From: Hippopus hippopus
Lineage: Eukaryota > Mollusca > Bivalvia > Cardiida > Cardiidae
DNA length: 64,000 nucleotides
Reading direction: 5' to 3'
Assembly: GCA_946811185.2 (NCBI GenBank)
Contig: OX328104.1
Location: forward strand, 10,117,918 to 10,181,917
Under the pieces are notes generated by a model. That model did no database searches. It was not told where the DNA came from and worked only from the letters and a program-made list of their open reading frames with translations. Numbering within the stretch: the stretch's first letter is position 1; every line of letters begins with the position of its first letter. Of this stretch, positions 10,286 to 20,906 are shown piece after piece. A program made the translations under genes and the position numbers.

Positions 10286-10512
10286 TTAACTCTTTACCAA
10301 ACAATCCCATGATTTAACTACCTGAGGAAGACCCTTCTTAGAAAATATTGTGGGAAAAGGAGAGTGCTGGTAACTGGCATTTTCTCCTTTTCCCAGAATG
10401 TTTTCTACTCTCTCAGAGACAAATCTTCTGATCTCAGCCATATGTTAACTGTCGTCTGCAAAGGCTTTCAATTTGGACAGATATGAAATTTTGTCATCTG
10501 ATAAAGAGTTAA
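10286..10512 (-). mobile_element. TM1, intact
   Basis: TTAA at 10286-10289 and 10509-10512; small indels in the palindrome (GGAGAGTGCTGG). Confidence 0.9.
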
Positions 10513-10666
10513 CTGACTACAAATGTTATTAATTGTAACTTATTTCTCTATGGACTTTTACAAGCACATGCATGTGGTTTTTTTTTTACAAATAAATCTG
10601 CCAAAACCTGATATAAAAATAAACATTAAAAATAAAAATCTACCTCCTTACCAGACAACACAATTT

Positions 10667-10894
10667 TTAACTCTTTACCACACAATCCCGAGTTTAAACG
10701 ACCCTAAAGAAAAAGCCTTTTGAAAACATTGTGGGAAAAGGAGAAAATGCTGGTTACCAGCATTTTCTCCTTTACCACAATGTTTTCTACATTTCCCAGA
10801 ACAAATTTCATTTTTTGAGCCACGTTTATTGCGTGGTCTGCAAATGCTTTGAATTTGGACCAGTCTTAAATTTTGTCATTTGGTAAAGAGTTAA
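10667..10894 (-). mobile_element. TM1, intact, shares TTAA with the next copy
   Basis: 228 bp. The right TTAA (10891-10894) also opens the copy that follows. Confidence 0.92.
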
Positions 10895-11102
10895 CTTGTC
10901 CAAACTGAAAGCATTTTGCAGATAATGAATTAAATACATGTATGGCATACATGATGGAGTTTGTCATAAAAAAGGTTAAAAAATATCTGAGAAATGGGAG
11001 AGATTGTTGGTTACCAGCATTTTCTCCTTTTTTCCCAAAGTGTTTTCAAAAGCTTCCTTCTAAAGGTCATTAAAACATAGAATCATTTGGTAAAGAGATA
11101 AA
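10891..11102 (+). mobile_element. TM1, left terminus trimmed
   Basis: TTAACTTGTCCAAACTGAAA lacks the first 20 or so bases of the left end. Ends GGTAAAGAGATAAA. Confidence 0.8.
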
Positions 11103-11377
11103 TGTGAGGTTTAAGGGCAAAACATAATATTAACAATTTATTGCAAGAGATAAAACTTAGAGGTGTAAGTTTAGGGGCCTTTGTTTCCAAAAAGAAACCA
11201 TGAGTCACAGGTGAAAACACGAGAAAACAAAAATAGAAGCCTTTGTCTGGTGTATAACGCCGTTTTCTATAATATTCAATTTTTTGTTCCCCTCCACTAT
11301 ATATAAGACATAATACACAAGAGGGTCATGATGACCTTAAAAATGGAAATCTCATATTTTTTCCTCTGACATAAAAT

Positions 11378-11593
11378 CTTTCCCATACAATCCTATGTTT
11401 TAACAAACTGAGGAAGAAGCCTTGTGAAAACATTGTGGGAAAAGGAGAAAATGCTGGAACAGCATTTTCTCCTTTTTCTACAATGTTTTCAACCTGTTTA
11501 AAGACTATCTCATCATTTTCGTCACATTTGTCATCCTCAAAATGCTTTTAAATTGGACAGGCCTAAAAATTTTGTTGTTTGGTAAAGGGTTAT
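11378..11593 (-). mobile_element. TM1, near intact
   Basis: Left end TCTTTCCCATACAATCC, right end TTGGTAAAGGGTTATA; the centre loop is shortened (GCTGGAACAGC). Confidence 0.8.
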
Positions 11594-11596
11594 ACA

Positions 11597-11795
11597 TTTT
11601 TACAAAACAGCAAACATATAGACTGATCCAAATTGGAAACACTTGCAGACAAGAAATCAAATTTGGCTCAGATATTGGAATTTTTCTGAGACAGGGTGGA
11701 AAACATTGCTGGAAAAGGAGGAAATACTGGTTAAAAGCATTTACTTTTTCCAAGTTTTTTCTTTTTTCTGCAGGTTGCTAAATTATGAGAGTTAA
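11597..11795 (+). mobile_element. TM1, diverged, shares TTAA with the next copy
   Basis: Unique arm (AGACTGATCCAAATTGGAAA) clear; palindrome eroded. TTAA at 11792-11795. Confidence 0.75.
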
Positions 11796-11983
11796 CCATT
11801 TACCACACAATCCCGAATGTTAACAACCCTGAGAAAAAAAGCTTTTAAAAACATTGTGGGAAAAGGAGAAATTGATGGTAGCCAGCATTTTCACCCAATT
11901 TTTACATTTGCATGTATTTTGTTGTCGGCAAATGCTTTGAATTTGGGCTAGTCTAAATTTTGTCATTTTGGTACAGAGATAAT
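11792..11983 (-). mobile_element. TM1 with a deletion after the centre
   Basis: Most of the second palindrome arm is missing; it goes from CAGCATTTTC to the unique arm. Confidence 0.8.
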
Positions 11984-12323
11984 TATCAAAAAATCTGAGC
12001 CATAGAGCAGACATAACATCAACGTTACTGTACAATCAAACAATTATGAAAAAAAAGCATGATAAATCACATCCCAAATAACATCACAACTCAAAGCAGA
12101 ACTAGAAAACAAAGAAATCTCAGCTTTGATGATTATCTTTTTTTATTTACATTTATATCATAACAAGAAAAATCTGCTCAAGCCAGAAGCCATGCCTATT
12201 TTATTTCATTTGCCTGTACATTGATTATTATGTTGATAGAAGGAAAAACAAGCACAACGCATGCAGGCCTTTTTCAGTGGAAAATTAAGTTGAAACAAGG
12301 GACATAACTGAGTCAAAAATGTT

Positions 12324-12553
12324 TTAATCTCTTTACCACACAATCCCGAGTTTTAATGTCCCTAAAGAGGAAGCCTTTTGAAAACATTGTGGGAAAAGGA
12401 GAAAATGCTGGTTACCAGCATTTTCTCCTTTTCCCACAATGTTTTCTATTCTATCTCTGGCAAATTTTACAAACAAAATGGTGTTTAATTTGCCTTCTGC
12501 AAATACTTTCAAATTGAAGCAGTCTAAAAACTTGTCGTTTGGTAAAGAGATAA
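12324..12553 (-). mobile_element. TM1, intact
   Basis: TTAA at 12324-12327. The right end is GAGATAA, one change from TTAA. The palindrome is perfect over its whole length. Confidence 0.9.
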
Positions 12554-12866
12554 GGGCTACCTTCCCTTTTGGTACTGGTAACCCTTTACATAGTTAGCAA
12601 TTAGCCTAAGTTTAAAGTAGCTTTCTTCTGTAATAACAGAGATAGGAGAAAATATTTTTGCATGACAATGCTGATGCAGACAAGGACAGGAGTATCACAA
12701 TACCTTGACATTTTCAAAAAGCCAAGCCATAAAAAATGATAATGATTGTTCTTTTCTCTCAGTACTGTCTGGTCTTCGTAGGTGTGTAAAGAGCTTAACT
12801 CAAGGTTAAGTGTTTGAGACTTTACAATGCAAAAAGTAGAAAAGTTGTGAAAAAGATACCAATTAG

Positions 12867-13086
12867 TTAACTCTTTACCACACGACAAAATTATAGACCC
12901 ATCAAAATTGCAGACAACAAAATAAATGTGACTGAAAAATTGAAACTTGGTTTAGCAAGGGTAGAAAACATTGTGGTATAAGGAGAAAATGCTGGTTACC
13001 AGCATTTTCTCCTTTTCCCACAATGTTTTCAAAAGGCTTCTTTTTTCAGGGTTGTTAAAAGTCGGGATTGTGTGGTAAAGAGTTTA
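12867..13086 (+). mobile_element. TM1, first of a four-copy chain
   Basis: TTAA at 12867-12870. The right end GGTAAAGAGTTTAC overlaps the start of the next copy. Confidence 0.88.
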
Positions 13087-13304
13087 CTCTTCAACAGACA
13101 AAAAATTTCAGCCCTGTCCAAAGTCAAAGAACTCGCAGACAAAAAATTGAATGTGGCACGAATGACGGTAATAGTCTGTGTATTGGTAGATTGAGAAAAG
13201 GAGAAAATGCTGGTTAACGACATTTTCTCTATTTGCTACAATGTTCTAAAAAGCCTTCTATCTAAAGGTTGTTAAAGCTTTTGGATAGTATGATGAAGGA
13301 TTAA
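13083..13304 (+). mobile_element. TM1, second of the chain, diverged
   Basis: Palindrome reduced to GAGAAAATGCTGG / CATTTTCTC. Ends in the TTAA at 13301-13304 shared with the third copy. Confidence 0.8.
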
Positions 13305-13527
13305 CCCTTTCCCAAACAATCCCTGGTTTTCACGACCCTGAAAAAGAAGCCTTTTGAAAACATCGTGGGAAAAGGAGAAAATGCTGGTAACCAGCATTTT
13401 CTCCTTTTCCCTCAATGTTTTCTACCCTCCCAGAACAAATTTCCATTTTTGAGTCACATTAATTTTGTTGTCTGCAAATGCTTTCAATTTGGACCAGTCT
13501 ACATTTTGTTGTTCGGTAAAGAGTTAA
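13301..13527 (-). mobile_element. TM1, third of the chain
   Basis: Opposite orientation to its neighbours; TTAA at 13301-13304 and 13524-13527, both shared. Confidence 0.9.
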
Positions 13528-13752
13528 CTCTTTCCTAATCAACAAAATTTTAGATTTGTTCAAAATGAAAAACATTTGCAGTCAGTAACCTGTATGTCAT
13601 ATACAGGCATATTTCTTCAAAAGGGTAGAAAGCACTTTTGGAATAGGAGAAAATGCTGATTTAACATCATTTTATCCTTTACCCACAATGTTTTCTCAAG
13701 CTTTCTTCTTCAGGGTTGTTAAAACATGGAACTGTCTGGTAAAAAGTCAACT
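13524..13752 (+). mobile_element. TM1, fourth of the chain
   Basis: Starts in the shared TTAA. Ends TGGTAAAAAGTCAAC with the final TTAA mutated. Confidence 0.85.
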
Positions 13753-14006
13753 GACCAAAAATTCAACAAAGAATTCTGTATCACATCATGTTCTTTGATC
13801 ATGCAGCTCTATCAGTATGTAGAATGACACATATTCATACAATTTTATGTTTTTGATTCAAACTAGTATAACATATATTGCAGAAAACAAAAAAAATTGA
13901 CATGAACACAATAGAAAAGACATGCATGCACAAATAAACATTTACACAACTGCGTAATTTCTAAAACTTGTTATGCTGATATGAAACTTTGGGCCTTTTT
14001 TTTTGT

Positions 14007-14172
14007 TTAATTCTTTATCATTTAATATAATCTTTGACTTTCCCAATGGTAGAAACTATTGAGGGAAAAGGAAAAAATGCTGGCAACCAGCATTTTTTCC
14101 TTTTCCCACAATGTTTTCCAAAGGCTTCTCTGTTATGGTTGTCAAACTCAGAATTGTGTTGTATAGAGTTAA
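14007..14172 (+). mobile_element. TM1, left arm mostly lost
   Basis: Both arms carry GGAAAAAATGCTGG / CCAGCATTTTTTCC, a symmetric change. TTAA at 14169-14172. Confidence 0.78.
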
Positions 14173-14449
14173 ACAACTGTACAAGGGCACAGTGGACAAC
14201 AATATAATAATATAAGCAATACATGTATAGCCACTTTACTAGGCAACAAAATATATACCTATGGGAAAAAGTTAAGCATATTTTATATTCCTTGAAAAAG
14301 CGGTAAACAAAGACCAACATAACATGACAAATGACTTTATTTTGTCTGGTGCGTTTCATCCATTCACTTAAATATAATTAAACGCTAAACAGAGATGTTC
14401 AAGAAAACGATACATTTGGGGGAAAAGAGTTGTATGAGATGGAACATGC

Positions 14450-14665
14450 TTAACCTTTTTCCCATAGGTATATTATAGACTTGTCCATAGTAAAAGTAAT
14501 CAACTGGGTAAAGATTAAATGTGGCTCAAATGTTAGGATTTATCTATGGAAGAGTGGAAAACATTGTTAGAACAGGACAAAATGCTGAAAACCAGCATTT
14601 TCTCCACTTCCAACAATGTTTTCAAGAGGCTTCTTTCTCAAGGAAAAGGCTCGAAAATTTAATAA
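14450..14665 (+). mobile_element. TM1, degenerate
   Basis: Both arms show the same G-to-T change (CATTGTTAGA and TCCAACAATG). Right end lost. Confidence 0.72.
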
Positions 14666-14669
14666 AGAA

Positions 14670-15140
14670 ATAAGCAAGCAAACACTGTCCATTTAGTATC
14701 TGAATAACAGAGAGAGATTCTGAATTTGTTACAAAAAGTGTATACAAATTTCTTCATGATAAAATTTGATTGACAATGCTTTTTCATTGGCAAGGTAAAG
14801 ATTTTTAGAACATCACTTTTCTGCTGCAGCATTAACATTCTTCTGTATGCCGGCCATGAACCAGAACTCAACCTATAACAATTATTATCTCAAGATCAAG
14901 TTGTCTACCTTTATTGCTATTAAATCAGTTTATGGCATACCAACAAAAACTTTACCGACTTGCTTTCATACTATATATCAATGAATTCAAAAGATAATGC
15001 TAGTCTTTACACAATTTTTTCGATAATATCTGCATAATAAGTACTTGCCAAGTCACCAATGAAAGAGGTCAAAGATTATGCATGCCTGTTATCACAGATC
15101 AATTTGATTGGGGGCATCATTTTTTTCTGAAAAAACTTAT
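14670..15140. other. No gene recognised
   Basis: AT-rich, no coherent coding potential or recognised repeat. Confidence 0.5.
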
Positions 15141-15148
15141 TCTCATGT

Positions 15149-15306
15149 ATTAACTCTTTACCAAACAACAAAATTCTAGGCTCTTCAAAGCTGAAAGCTT
15201 TCGAAGATGAAAAAGTAATTATAGCTCAAATAATAGGATTTGACAGCAAAATGTTATGATTACAAAAGGCTTCTTTCTCAGTACTTAAAACTTGGGATTG
15301 TTTAGC
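15149..15306 (+). mobile_element. TM1 lacking the central palindrome
   Basis: Left arm to GGATTTGACAG joins TTACAAAAGGCTTCTTTCTC, so nearly the whole palindrome is gone. Confidence 0.8.
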
Positions 15307-15309
15307 ACA

Positions 15310-15430
15310 GCATGAACTCTAGTCCATATGGAAAGCCTTTACAGATGACAAATTACTGTTGCAAAGCTGATGGAATTTGTCTTCAAAAGAATAGCGAATA
15401 TTGTGGGAAAAGCAGAATATTCTGGTAATG
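15310..15430 (+). mobile_element. TM1 left-half fragment
   Basis: Remnant of the unique arm and first palindrome arm (GAATATTGTGGGAAAAGCAG). Confidence 0.55.
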
Positions 15431-15604
15431 ATCACTAAACCTCAGTATCTCCTAAAACAAATTTTCAGCATATCGCTTTGAAAAACTTCAAAAATGTAGA
15501 TGGTCTACATAAATTTGTATTGAACCTTTCACTAATCAAAGCGGTGTTTTTTACAGCCAACAGGAAGTAGTCTTTTGTTTGTCTGTTTGTATGGGTTCTA
15601 ATGT

Positions 15605-15845
15605 TATTTTTAAAATTATTTCAGTTATATCTTGGCAGCCTGTGCATTTATCCGTCCTTTTCTAGTTTCTTTTACCAGTGCTTTGCACAATATTTTTCCA
15701 AAATTATTAGCTGCTTTCCAACATAAGCATCATCAAAACAATGATCAGCAGCGAAAGAGGAATAAATCCTGTTGCAATGATTATCAACAAGAACAGGACC
15801 CTGGCTCAAAGTCCTGTACATTGTTGACTGCACTACAGGGCGCAG
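15605..15845 (-). mobile_element. SINE-A, diverged
   Basis: CAGTTATATCTTGGCAGCCT, GCTGCTTTCCAACATAAGCA and GAGGAATAAATCCTGTTGCA match SINE-A in minus orientation. The tRNA head is decayed. Confidence 0.75.
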
Positions 15846-15945
15846 CAAAGTCTTTTGAAAGCATTATGGTAAAAGTAGAAAATGCTGGTTACCAGCTGGT
15901 TTTCTCTGGGTGGTAAAAACACAGGAATATTTGGTAAAGTGCTAA
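15845..15945 (+). mobile_element. TM1 fragment
   Basis: GAAAGCATTATGGTAAAAGT and TGGTTACCAGC of the palindrome, then a short right arm ending TTTGGTAAAG. Confidence 0.6.
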
Positions 15946-16162
15946 ACACGAATTCATGCCGATTATTTTTTTTTTTTTACAAAATGCTATCCAACATTTT
16001 CTTCAATAAAATTATCACTGAAGGTCAAGATTACCAGATTATAGAAATCATTAAAATGAAAGTATTTTTAACTAAATCTAGATCCTCAGATTGACAACAA
16101 TTAAATCTCATTTAAACCAATGTTGCATACATACTAGATCATCACAATGATTACCTGTATCC

Positions 16163-16390
16163 CAACCGTCTCCCACACAATCCTAACTTTTAACAACCAT
16201 GAGGAGGCAAGCTTTTGAAACATTGTGGGAAATGGAGAAAATGCTGGTAACCAGCATTTTCTCCTTTTCCGACATTGTTTTCTACCCTTCCAAAGAAAAA
16301 TTCAATCATTTGAGCCAAGTCTAATTTGTCACTTACAAAATGCTTTCAATTTGGTTCAGGCTGAAATTTTGTTGTCTCGTTCAAAGTTTA
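16163..16390 (-). mobile_element. TM1, termini eroded
   Basis: CCACACAATCCTAACTTTTA at the left; the centre palindrome is well kept. Right end GTCTCGTTCAAAG is degraded. Confidence 0.8.
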
Positions 16391-16399
16391 TAAAAAAAC

Positions 16400-16785
16400 A
16401 AATTTGAAATTGATATATCATATACAAAAAAATAATGATTGTCTATCTAGTTCGCTCAGAACTTCCTGAAACAAACTGCAATTTTGAAAAACATCCTTGT
16501 ACAGTATTTTCAAAAATTATGAATTATTTTTATGTATAGATTATGTCATGTGAAGACATTGTGGCAAAGAGAGAGATTGCTTCTTTCAAGCAACTCCTCC
16601 AATTGACGCAATCTTTTCAGAAGTAGTCTGTTGTCAGAGGAAAAAAGTACCAAGGCTGAGAGAGGAATTGTGCTTAATCTGTTCCTGATCAGGAAATTAT
16701 GAGAAAAACGGTCTTTTCCCAGCATTAAGAGCCTAAGTAATTATTATTTTATAACACTACAAAATACTTATAGCTCAAATCAATT
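16400..16785. other. TM1b fragment in AT-rich DNA
   Basis: GACATTGTGGCAAAGAGAGA and CAACTCCTCCAATTG (16555-16620) are a decayed TM1b centre. Nothing else is recognised. Confidence 0.5.
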
Positions 16786-16792
16786 ACTAGTA

Positions 16793-16984
16793 CAGAGCTC
16801 CAGATCAGAAGGAGTGATGGTATTCTAAATCCATTATTTCTCTTCCAAACCCTATGTTATGGGTACTCAGTAGAGTCGTCTTGATGACATGACTCTAATG
16901 AGTACCCATAACATAGGGTTTAGTGCAGAATAATTAATAATTTTAATTTTGAAATCAAAATCACTCCCTCTATCTGGAGCTCTG
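16793..16984. mobile_element. Foldback element, termini CAGAGCTCCAGAT
   Basis: CAGAGCTCCAGAT at 16793 is matched in inverted form at the right end (ATCTGGAGCTCTG). The inner palindrome is 16847-16921, with arms of about 30 bp (AAACCCTATGTTATGGGTAC) differing at one or two bases. No coding capacity. Confidence 0.8.
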
Positions 16985-17154
16985 CTTAGTAGCAATGGGA
17001 CAAAATAGCCATCAATAAATAAAACAGATATACATGAAAGTTTAATGAAGAGGCCATCAAAAAAAGAAGCCAATTTTTAAAAATTTAAAGGCTGATTTCT
17101 GCCAAAATATCACTAAAATGGGGCACATAAGCATCACAAGTTCTCATAGGCATT

Positions 17155-17300
17155 TTAACTCTTTCCATACCACACTGCACAAAACATGCAGTCTGATCTC
17201 TGATCTACACTGTTCACTGCTTTATTCTAGATTGTGACCAAAATGCCTCTTGATCTTGTAGAGGAAATACATTTTTAGCCTTTGAAAAAATGCAATTTAT
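17155..17300. mobile_element. TM2 element, truncated
   Basis: TTAACTCTTTCCATACCACA followed by ATGCAGTCTGATCTCTGATC and TACACTGTTCACTGCTTTAT, the same as the right half of the full TM2 copy at 41370-41582. Confidence 0.7.
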
Positions 17301-17305
17301 TTATT
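17296..17305 (-). terminator. Candidate polyadenylation signal for the CHSY transcript
   Basis: The minus strand reads AATAAATAAA, two overlapping canonical signals, about 610 bp past the stop codon. If it is used, the 3' UTR runs from 17912 to about 17280 and contains the TM1 element at 17320-17541. Another AATAAA lies near 17221. Chance occurrence in AT-rich DNA is quite possible. Confidence 0.3.
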
Positions 17306-17319
17306 CAGTGGTCAAGATC

Positions 17320-17541
17320 ATACCTTTATCACACAATTCCGAGTTTAAAAACCCTAAGGAAGAAGACGTCAAAAACTGTGGGAAAAGGAGCAAATGCTGG
17401 TTACCAGCATTTTCTCCTTTTCCCACAATGTTTTCTACTCTCCCACAAACAAATTTCAGCCTATGAGTCACATTTATATTATCGTCCACAAATGCTTTTA
17501 ATTTGAACTACCCCAAATTTTGGCCATGTGGTAAGGAATTA
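17320..17541 (-). mobile_element. TM1 downstream of the CHSY stop codon
   Basis: Left end TTTATCACACAATTCC; palindrome about 17372-17433; ends TGTGGTAAGGAATTAA. If the polyadenylation site near 17296 is used, this long hairpin lies in the CHSY 3' UTR. Confidence 0.85.
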
Positions 17542-17912
17542 AAGGTGCATCAGGGACGGGACTTATATTTGTGCTCTCTCACTCAATACTTCACAAGCTT
17601 ATTTTCAACAGATCACTTTGAAATTTTGTGATTTAGTATAGTAAAGAGTTCAACATAAATAAAATACATGCAAAAACAGAACGACGCAAGGAGAATTTGC
17701 CTTTAAAAGCAATGTCATCTTTTGCCAGAATGTTTTCCAGAGCTACAAGCTGCGAGAGAAAAAAAGGAAGGTTATTGGCAGGAGGTTATGAGTTTAGAAT
17801 GAGCATCTCTTTGATTCACAACAAATGAATAACTTGCTAGTGAAACCTCACAAAAAGATAATGACAAAAATATGATTAGCAACAATATCTAAAGCCTAAT
17901 ATTCAACTTTGG

Positions 17913-19445
17913 TCAAACGTTTCTATTAAGTATATCTTTCATTTGTAGGACCATCTCTGCAAGCTGCTGCTGTGAGCCCAAACATGTGGCCTTGGACCCT
18001 ATACACATCTGAAACTGGGCTGGATCTAGTTCAGTGTCACATTTGATTGGATGGAATGCATGAACCATGCCAGTGTCAACTGCACGAAATACTGTTAAAT
18101 TACTTTGGATGAATTTATCAAACAGGTCTACATCTTCTTTGCCCCAGCCTTGAATGCTGATGTCATAGCCTCCGACCTTTTCAAGGTCACTACGATACAT
18201 TGCAACAATCCCATAGCCGAACTGTCTCCAGTAACCCTGACTAGAATTTAAGTCAAATGGTTTCACCTTACATCGAGATCTGGAACTAATTCTTCTACAT
18301 ATAACATCAGGGTCATATTGACTGAACACTATAGGATAGTAAACTTGAATATTTCTTATTGTATTCAAGCGGATTCTATTTAGAGCATCTCTAGTTAATA
18401 TAATATCGACATCAACACAAAATAACAATTCATTCTCGGAGCACTGTTTGGCTCCCAAGTCCAAGGCTTTTCCTCTAGAAAAATCTCCGTCTGCTTCAAT
18501 CACTTCAAACAAATGACCCCCATATTTTTTCTGGTAGCCCCCCACAATGTTCAGAATCTCCTCAACCTCCGATGGAGAACTATTTTTTGTAAATAATACT
18601 ACATGCATTTGAGCATTTTCTTTTGGTCTTAAAGCTATTTCTTCAAATACTTTCATAAATCTATCAAACTCTTTCACCTTACCAGCAAGTGGTAGAATAA
18701 AGTGTATTGTTTCTTTTAACTTGACAACATCTATTGGCACAGTGCCAGCACCGAAATGACTAAATAGATTAGATGATGAAATACTGTTCTCAGTGTCCTT
18801 GTTAAATGTCAAAGGATCATCCATGAATTCTATGTAAGTGAAAGTTTGATGTAGGTATGCATGTCTGCGTACTGGGACATCTCTATTCTTACCTTTGTGT
18901 TTTCTGTAAGTTAAAAGAATGTCTAAAACACGACTAGCCCCGTGTAAAGGATCTGTCTTGATGTATCCGTAAAGTACATCTTTAAAGTCAATGGATCGTC
19001 CACGCTGGCGTGAGTTTCTATTAATGATATCCATAGTTTGTGACACAACCTCGTCTAATGCTTGCTTATGATATGAAATTAAAGCTTTTCTTGGATTTAC
19101 ATGTAAGTGAGACGCTATTGATTTTGCAATGAATTCCCAGCCTATACAATCTGACTTTTTAGTTGGGATGTACGATGAGACAGACGGCTTTAGTCCATAT
19201 TTGTTGATCACTTTTGTCTGTTCATTTAATACTTGGTTCATCTCTGAAATTTGTCGTTGCAAGTCAAGTTCCTTGTTACGAAGATCCATGATTTTTCTCG
19301 ATGTAAAGTGGTTGCTGACTCTATACTGGTATATTGGCATTTTGACTGGATGCATTGTAATAGCATTTTGTACTGCCTTGTCATGAAGAGTATCGATGAA
19401 GGAACCTTTGTACTCCTTGAAGTTTTGGTAAAATAACTTCTGCAT
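17913..19445 (-). CDS. CHSY1: Chondroitin sulfate synthase, last coding exon (partial gene)
   Basis: This is the C-terminal 510 residues of a Golgi type II glycosyltransferase that polymerises chondroitin by adding GlcUA and GalNAc. The exon carries the end of the N-terminal transferase region, a PVRRHAYLHQTF block (residues 191-202), then the C-terminal beta4GalT/GT7-like domain: CVDVDIIL with the metal-binding DVD (345-347), GYWRQFGYGIVAMYR (404-418), GGYDISIQGWGKEDVDLFDKF (425-445) and VHAFHPIKCD (461-470). These match the CHSY family as I know it; from memory the opening MQKLFYQNF aligns just inside the third exon of vertebrate CHSY1, so the first Met is an internal codon, not a start. 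A pyrimidine-rich tract and AG lie immediately upstream. The frame is open to a TGA with no breaks. CHSY1 and CHSY3 cannot be told apart here; the symbol is a family call. Upstream exons were not found in the window. Confidence 0.93.
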   Translation of the reverse strand: MQKLFYQNFKEYKGSFIDTLHDKAVQNAITMHPVKMPIYQYRVSNHFTSRKIMDLRNKELDLQRQISEMNQVLNEQTKVINKYGLKPSVSSYIPTKKSDCIGWEFIAKSIASHLHVNPRKALISYHKQALDEVVSQTMDIINRNSRQRGRSIDFKDVLYGYIKTDPLHGASRVLDILLTYRKHKGKNRDVPVRRHAYLHQTFTYIEFMDDPLTFNKDTENSISSSNLFSHFGAGTVPIDVVKLKETIHFILPLAGKVKEFDRFMKVFEEIALRPKENAQMHVVLFTKNSSPSEVEEILNIVGGYQKKYGGHLFEVIEADGDFSRGKALDLGAKQCSENELLFCVDVDIILTRDALNRIRLNTIRNIQVYYPIVFSQYDPDVICRRISSRSRCKVKPFDLNSSQGYWRQFGYGIVAMYRSDLEKVGGYDISIQGWGKEDVDLFDKFIQSNLTVFRAVDTGMVHAFHPIKCDTELDPAQFQMCIGSKATCLGSQQQLAEMVLQMKDILNRNV

Positions 19446-19472
19446 CTGAAAATAGATAAAGAAAGCATTATG
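19446..19472 (-). promoter_or_regulatory. 3' splice acceptor of the CHSY last exon
   Basis: On the minus strand a T-rich run (CTTTCTTTATCTATTTTCAG) ends in AG directly before the first codon of the conserved CHSY frame. Homology to the family starts at this boundary, so the exon limit rests on both signal and similarity. Confidence 0.8.
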
Positions 19473-19549
19473 AACAAAAAGCTTTGCTGCATGATACTAT
19501 TGTTCTTATACGATTCTTATACTAGTATTTGTTAGAAAGAATTTTCTTT

Positions 19550-19778
19550 CACTCTTCATCAGATGACAAAACTAAAGACTGGTTCAAACTGGAAGCATTT
19601 GCAGACGACAAATTAAATGAGTCTCAAAAGATGTAATATGTTTGTGAAAGGCTGGAAAATATTGATGGGAAAAGGAGAAAATACTGGTCACCAGCATTTT
19701 CTTCAACTGCTTAATTGCTTTTAAAAAACCTTCTTCCTCAGGGTCATTTACACTCAAGATTGTTTGATAAAGGGTTAA
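19550..19778 (+). mobile_element. TM1, diverged, shares TTAA with the next copy
   Basis: Left TTAA lost. The second palindrome arm is eroded. TTAA at 19775-19778 is shared. Confidence 0.82.
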
Positions 19779-20003
19779 CTCTTTACCAAATAACAAAATT
19801 TTAGACTGATCAAAATTAAAAGCATTTGCAGACAACTAAATAAATTTGACTCAAAAATTTAAATATGTTTTGGGAAGAGTAGAAAACATTGTGGGAAAAG
19901 GAGAAAATGCTGGTTACCAGCATTTTCTCCCTTTCCAACAACGTTTTCAAAAGGCTTCTTCCCCAGAGTCGTTATAAGTTGGAATTGTGTGGTAAAGGGT
20001 TAA
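19775..20003 (+). mobile_element. TM1, intact
   Basis: 229 bp, TTAA at both ends. Its right half and 15 bp of flank are tandemly duplicated downstream. Confidence 0.93.
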
Positions 20004-20154
20004 GCAATTAAAACCTATAAAACATTGTGGGAAAAGGAGAAAATGCTGGTTACCAGCATTTTCTCCCTTTCCAACAACGTTTTCAAAAGGCTTCTTCCCC
20101 AGGGTCGTTAAAAGTTGGAATTGTGTGGTAAAGGGTTAAGCAATTAAAACCTGC
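19883..20154 (+). repeat. 136-bp tandem duplication of a TM1 right half
   Basis: The unit AAAACATTGTGG...GCAATTAAAACCT begins at 19883 and again at 20019. Both carry the private CTCCCTTTCCAACAACG variant, so the duplication happened after the insertion. Confidence 0.88.
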
Positions 20155-20538
20155 CAGTGTAAAAATAGATACTGTATGTGTACATTAACTAGAAAAATCA
20201 TGAGATCTGTCAGAAAGTTTTGGCACACAAACATTAAGATTTTTTCAAAAGAAAAAATGGAAAAATCACAGCATCGTCTATTTTCCATTTTAATCGAGCT
20301 GACCCCAATTAAGGATTCTTTTTTTTATTATTATTATTATAAAGTCCAAAAACCCATAGACAGCAACGAGTGTTGTAAGACATGTAAATGAACATTTTCA
20401 GTCAAGAAAACAAGGTCAAACAATCCTACTGTAACAGCTGCTTTTTGCAAATCGAAAAAAAAAATCACGACATTGTCAATTTTTTCATTTCGATCCGTTT
20501 GACCCCATTTAAAAAATAAGGATTGACTTTCTTCCATT

Positions 20539-20772
20539 TTAACCCTTTATCACACAATCCCAAGTTTAATGACCCTGCAGAAGAAGGCTTTTGAAAACAC
20601 TGTGGGAAAAGGAGAAAATGCTGATTACCAGCATTTTCTCCTTTTCCCACAATGTTTTCTGCCCAATCAAAGACAGAAATCAGAAATCATCATTTAAATA
20701 ACATTTAAATTTTTGCCTGCAAAGGCTTTTAATTTGGTCGAGTCCAAAATTTTGTCGTTTGGTAAAGAGATA
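20539..20772 (-). mobile_element. TM1, near intact
   Basis: TTAA at 20539-20542; right end GGTAAAGAGATAG. Confidence 0.87.
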
Positions 20773-20906
20773 GTCACAAAACCCGTAGAGAGCAAAAAGT
20801 ACTGTAATACATAAAAATTAATATTTTTGGTTGAGAGAATGTCAAAAGATTCTTCTTTAACTTCTGCTTTTTGCTGATTTTCTCACCAAATATTGCATTT
20901 TGTTGA

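Noticed and set aside
12867..13752. CRISPR-like array suggested by regularly recurring palindromic repeats
   Set aside because: Repeat units are 229 bp, occur in both orientations, carry TTAA duplications and sit in a eukaryotic genome; there are no short uniform spacers.
18660..19445. The Met at the start of the 510-codon frame as the CHSY translation start
   Set aside because: The family has several hundred further residues upstream, and a splice acceptor directly precedes the codon.
19129..19492. Open frames overlapping the start of the CHSY exon on both strands
   Set aside because: They are shadows of the conserved CHSY frame and carry no domain.
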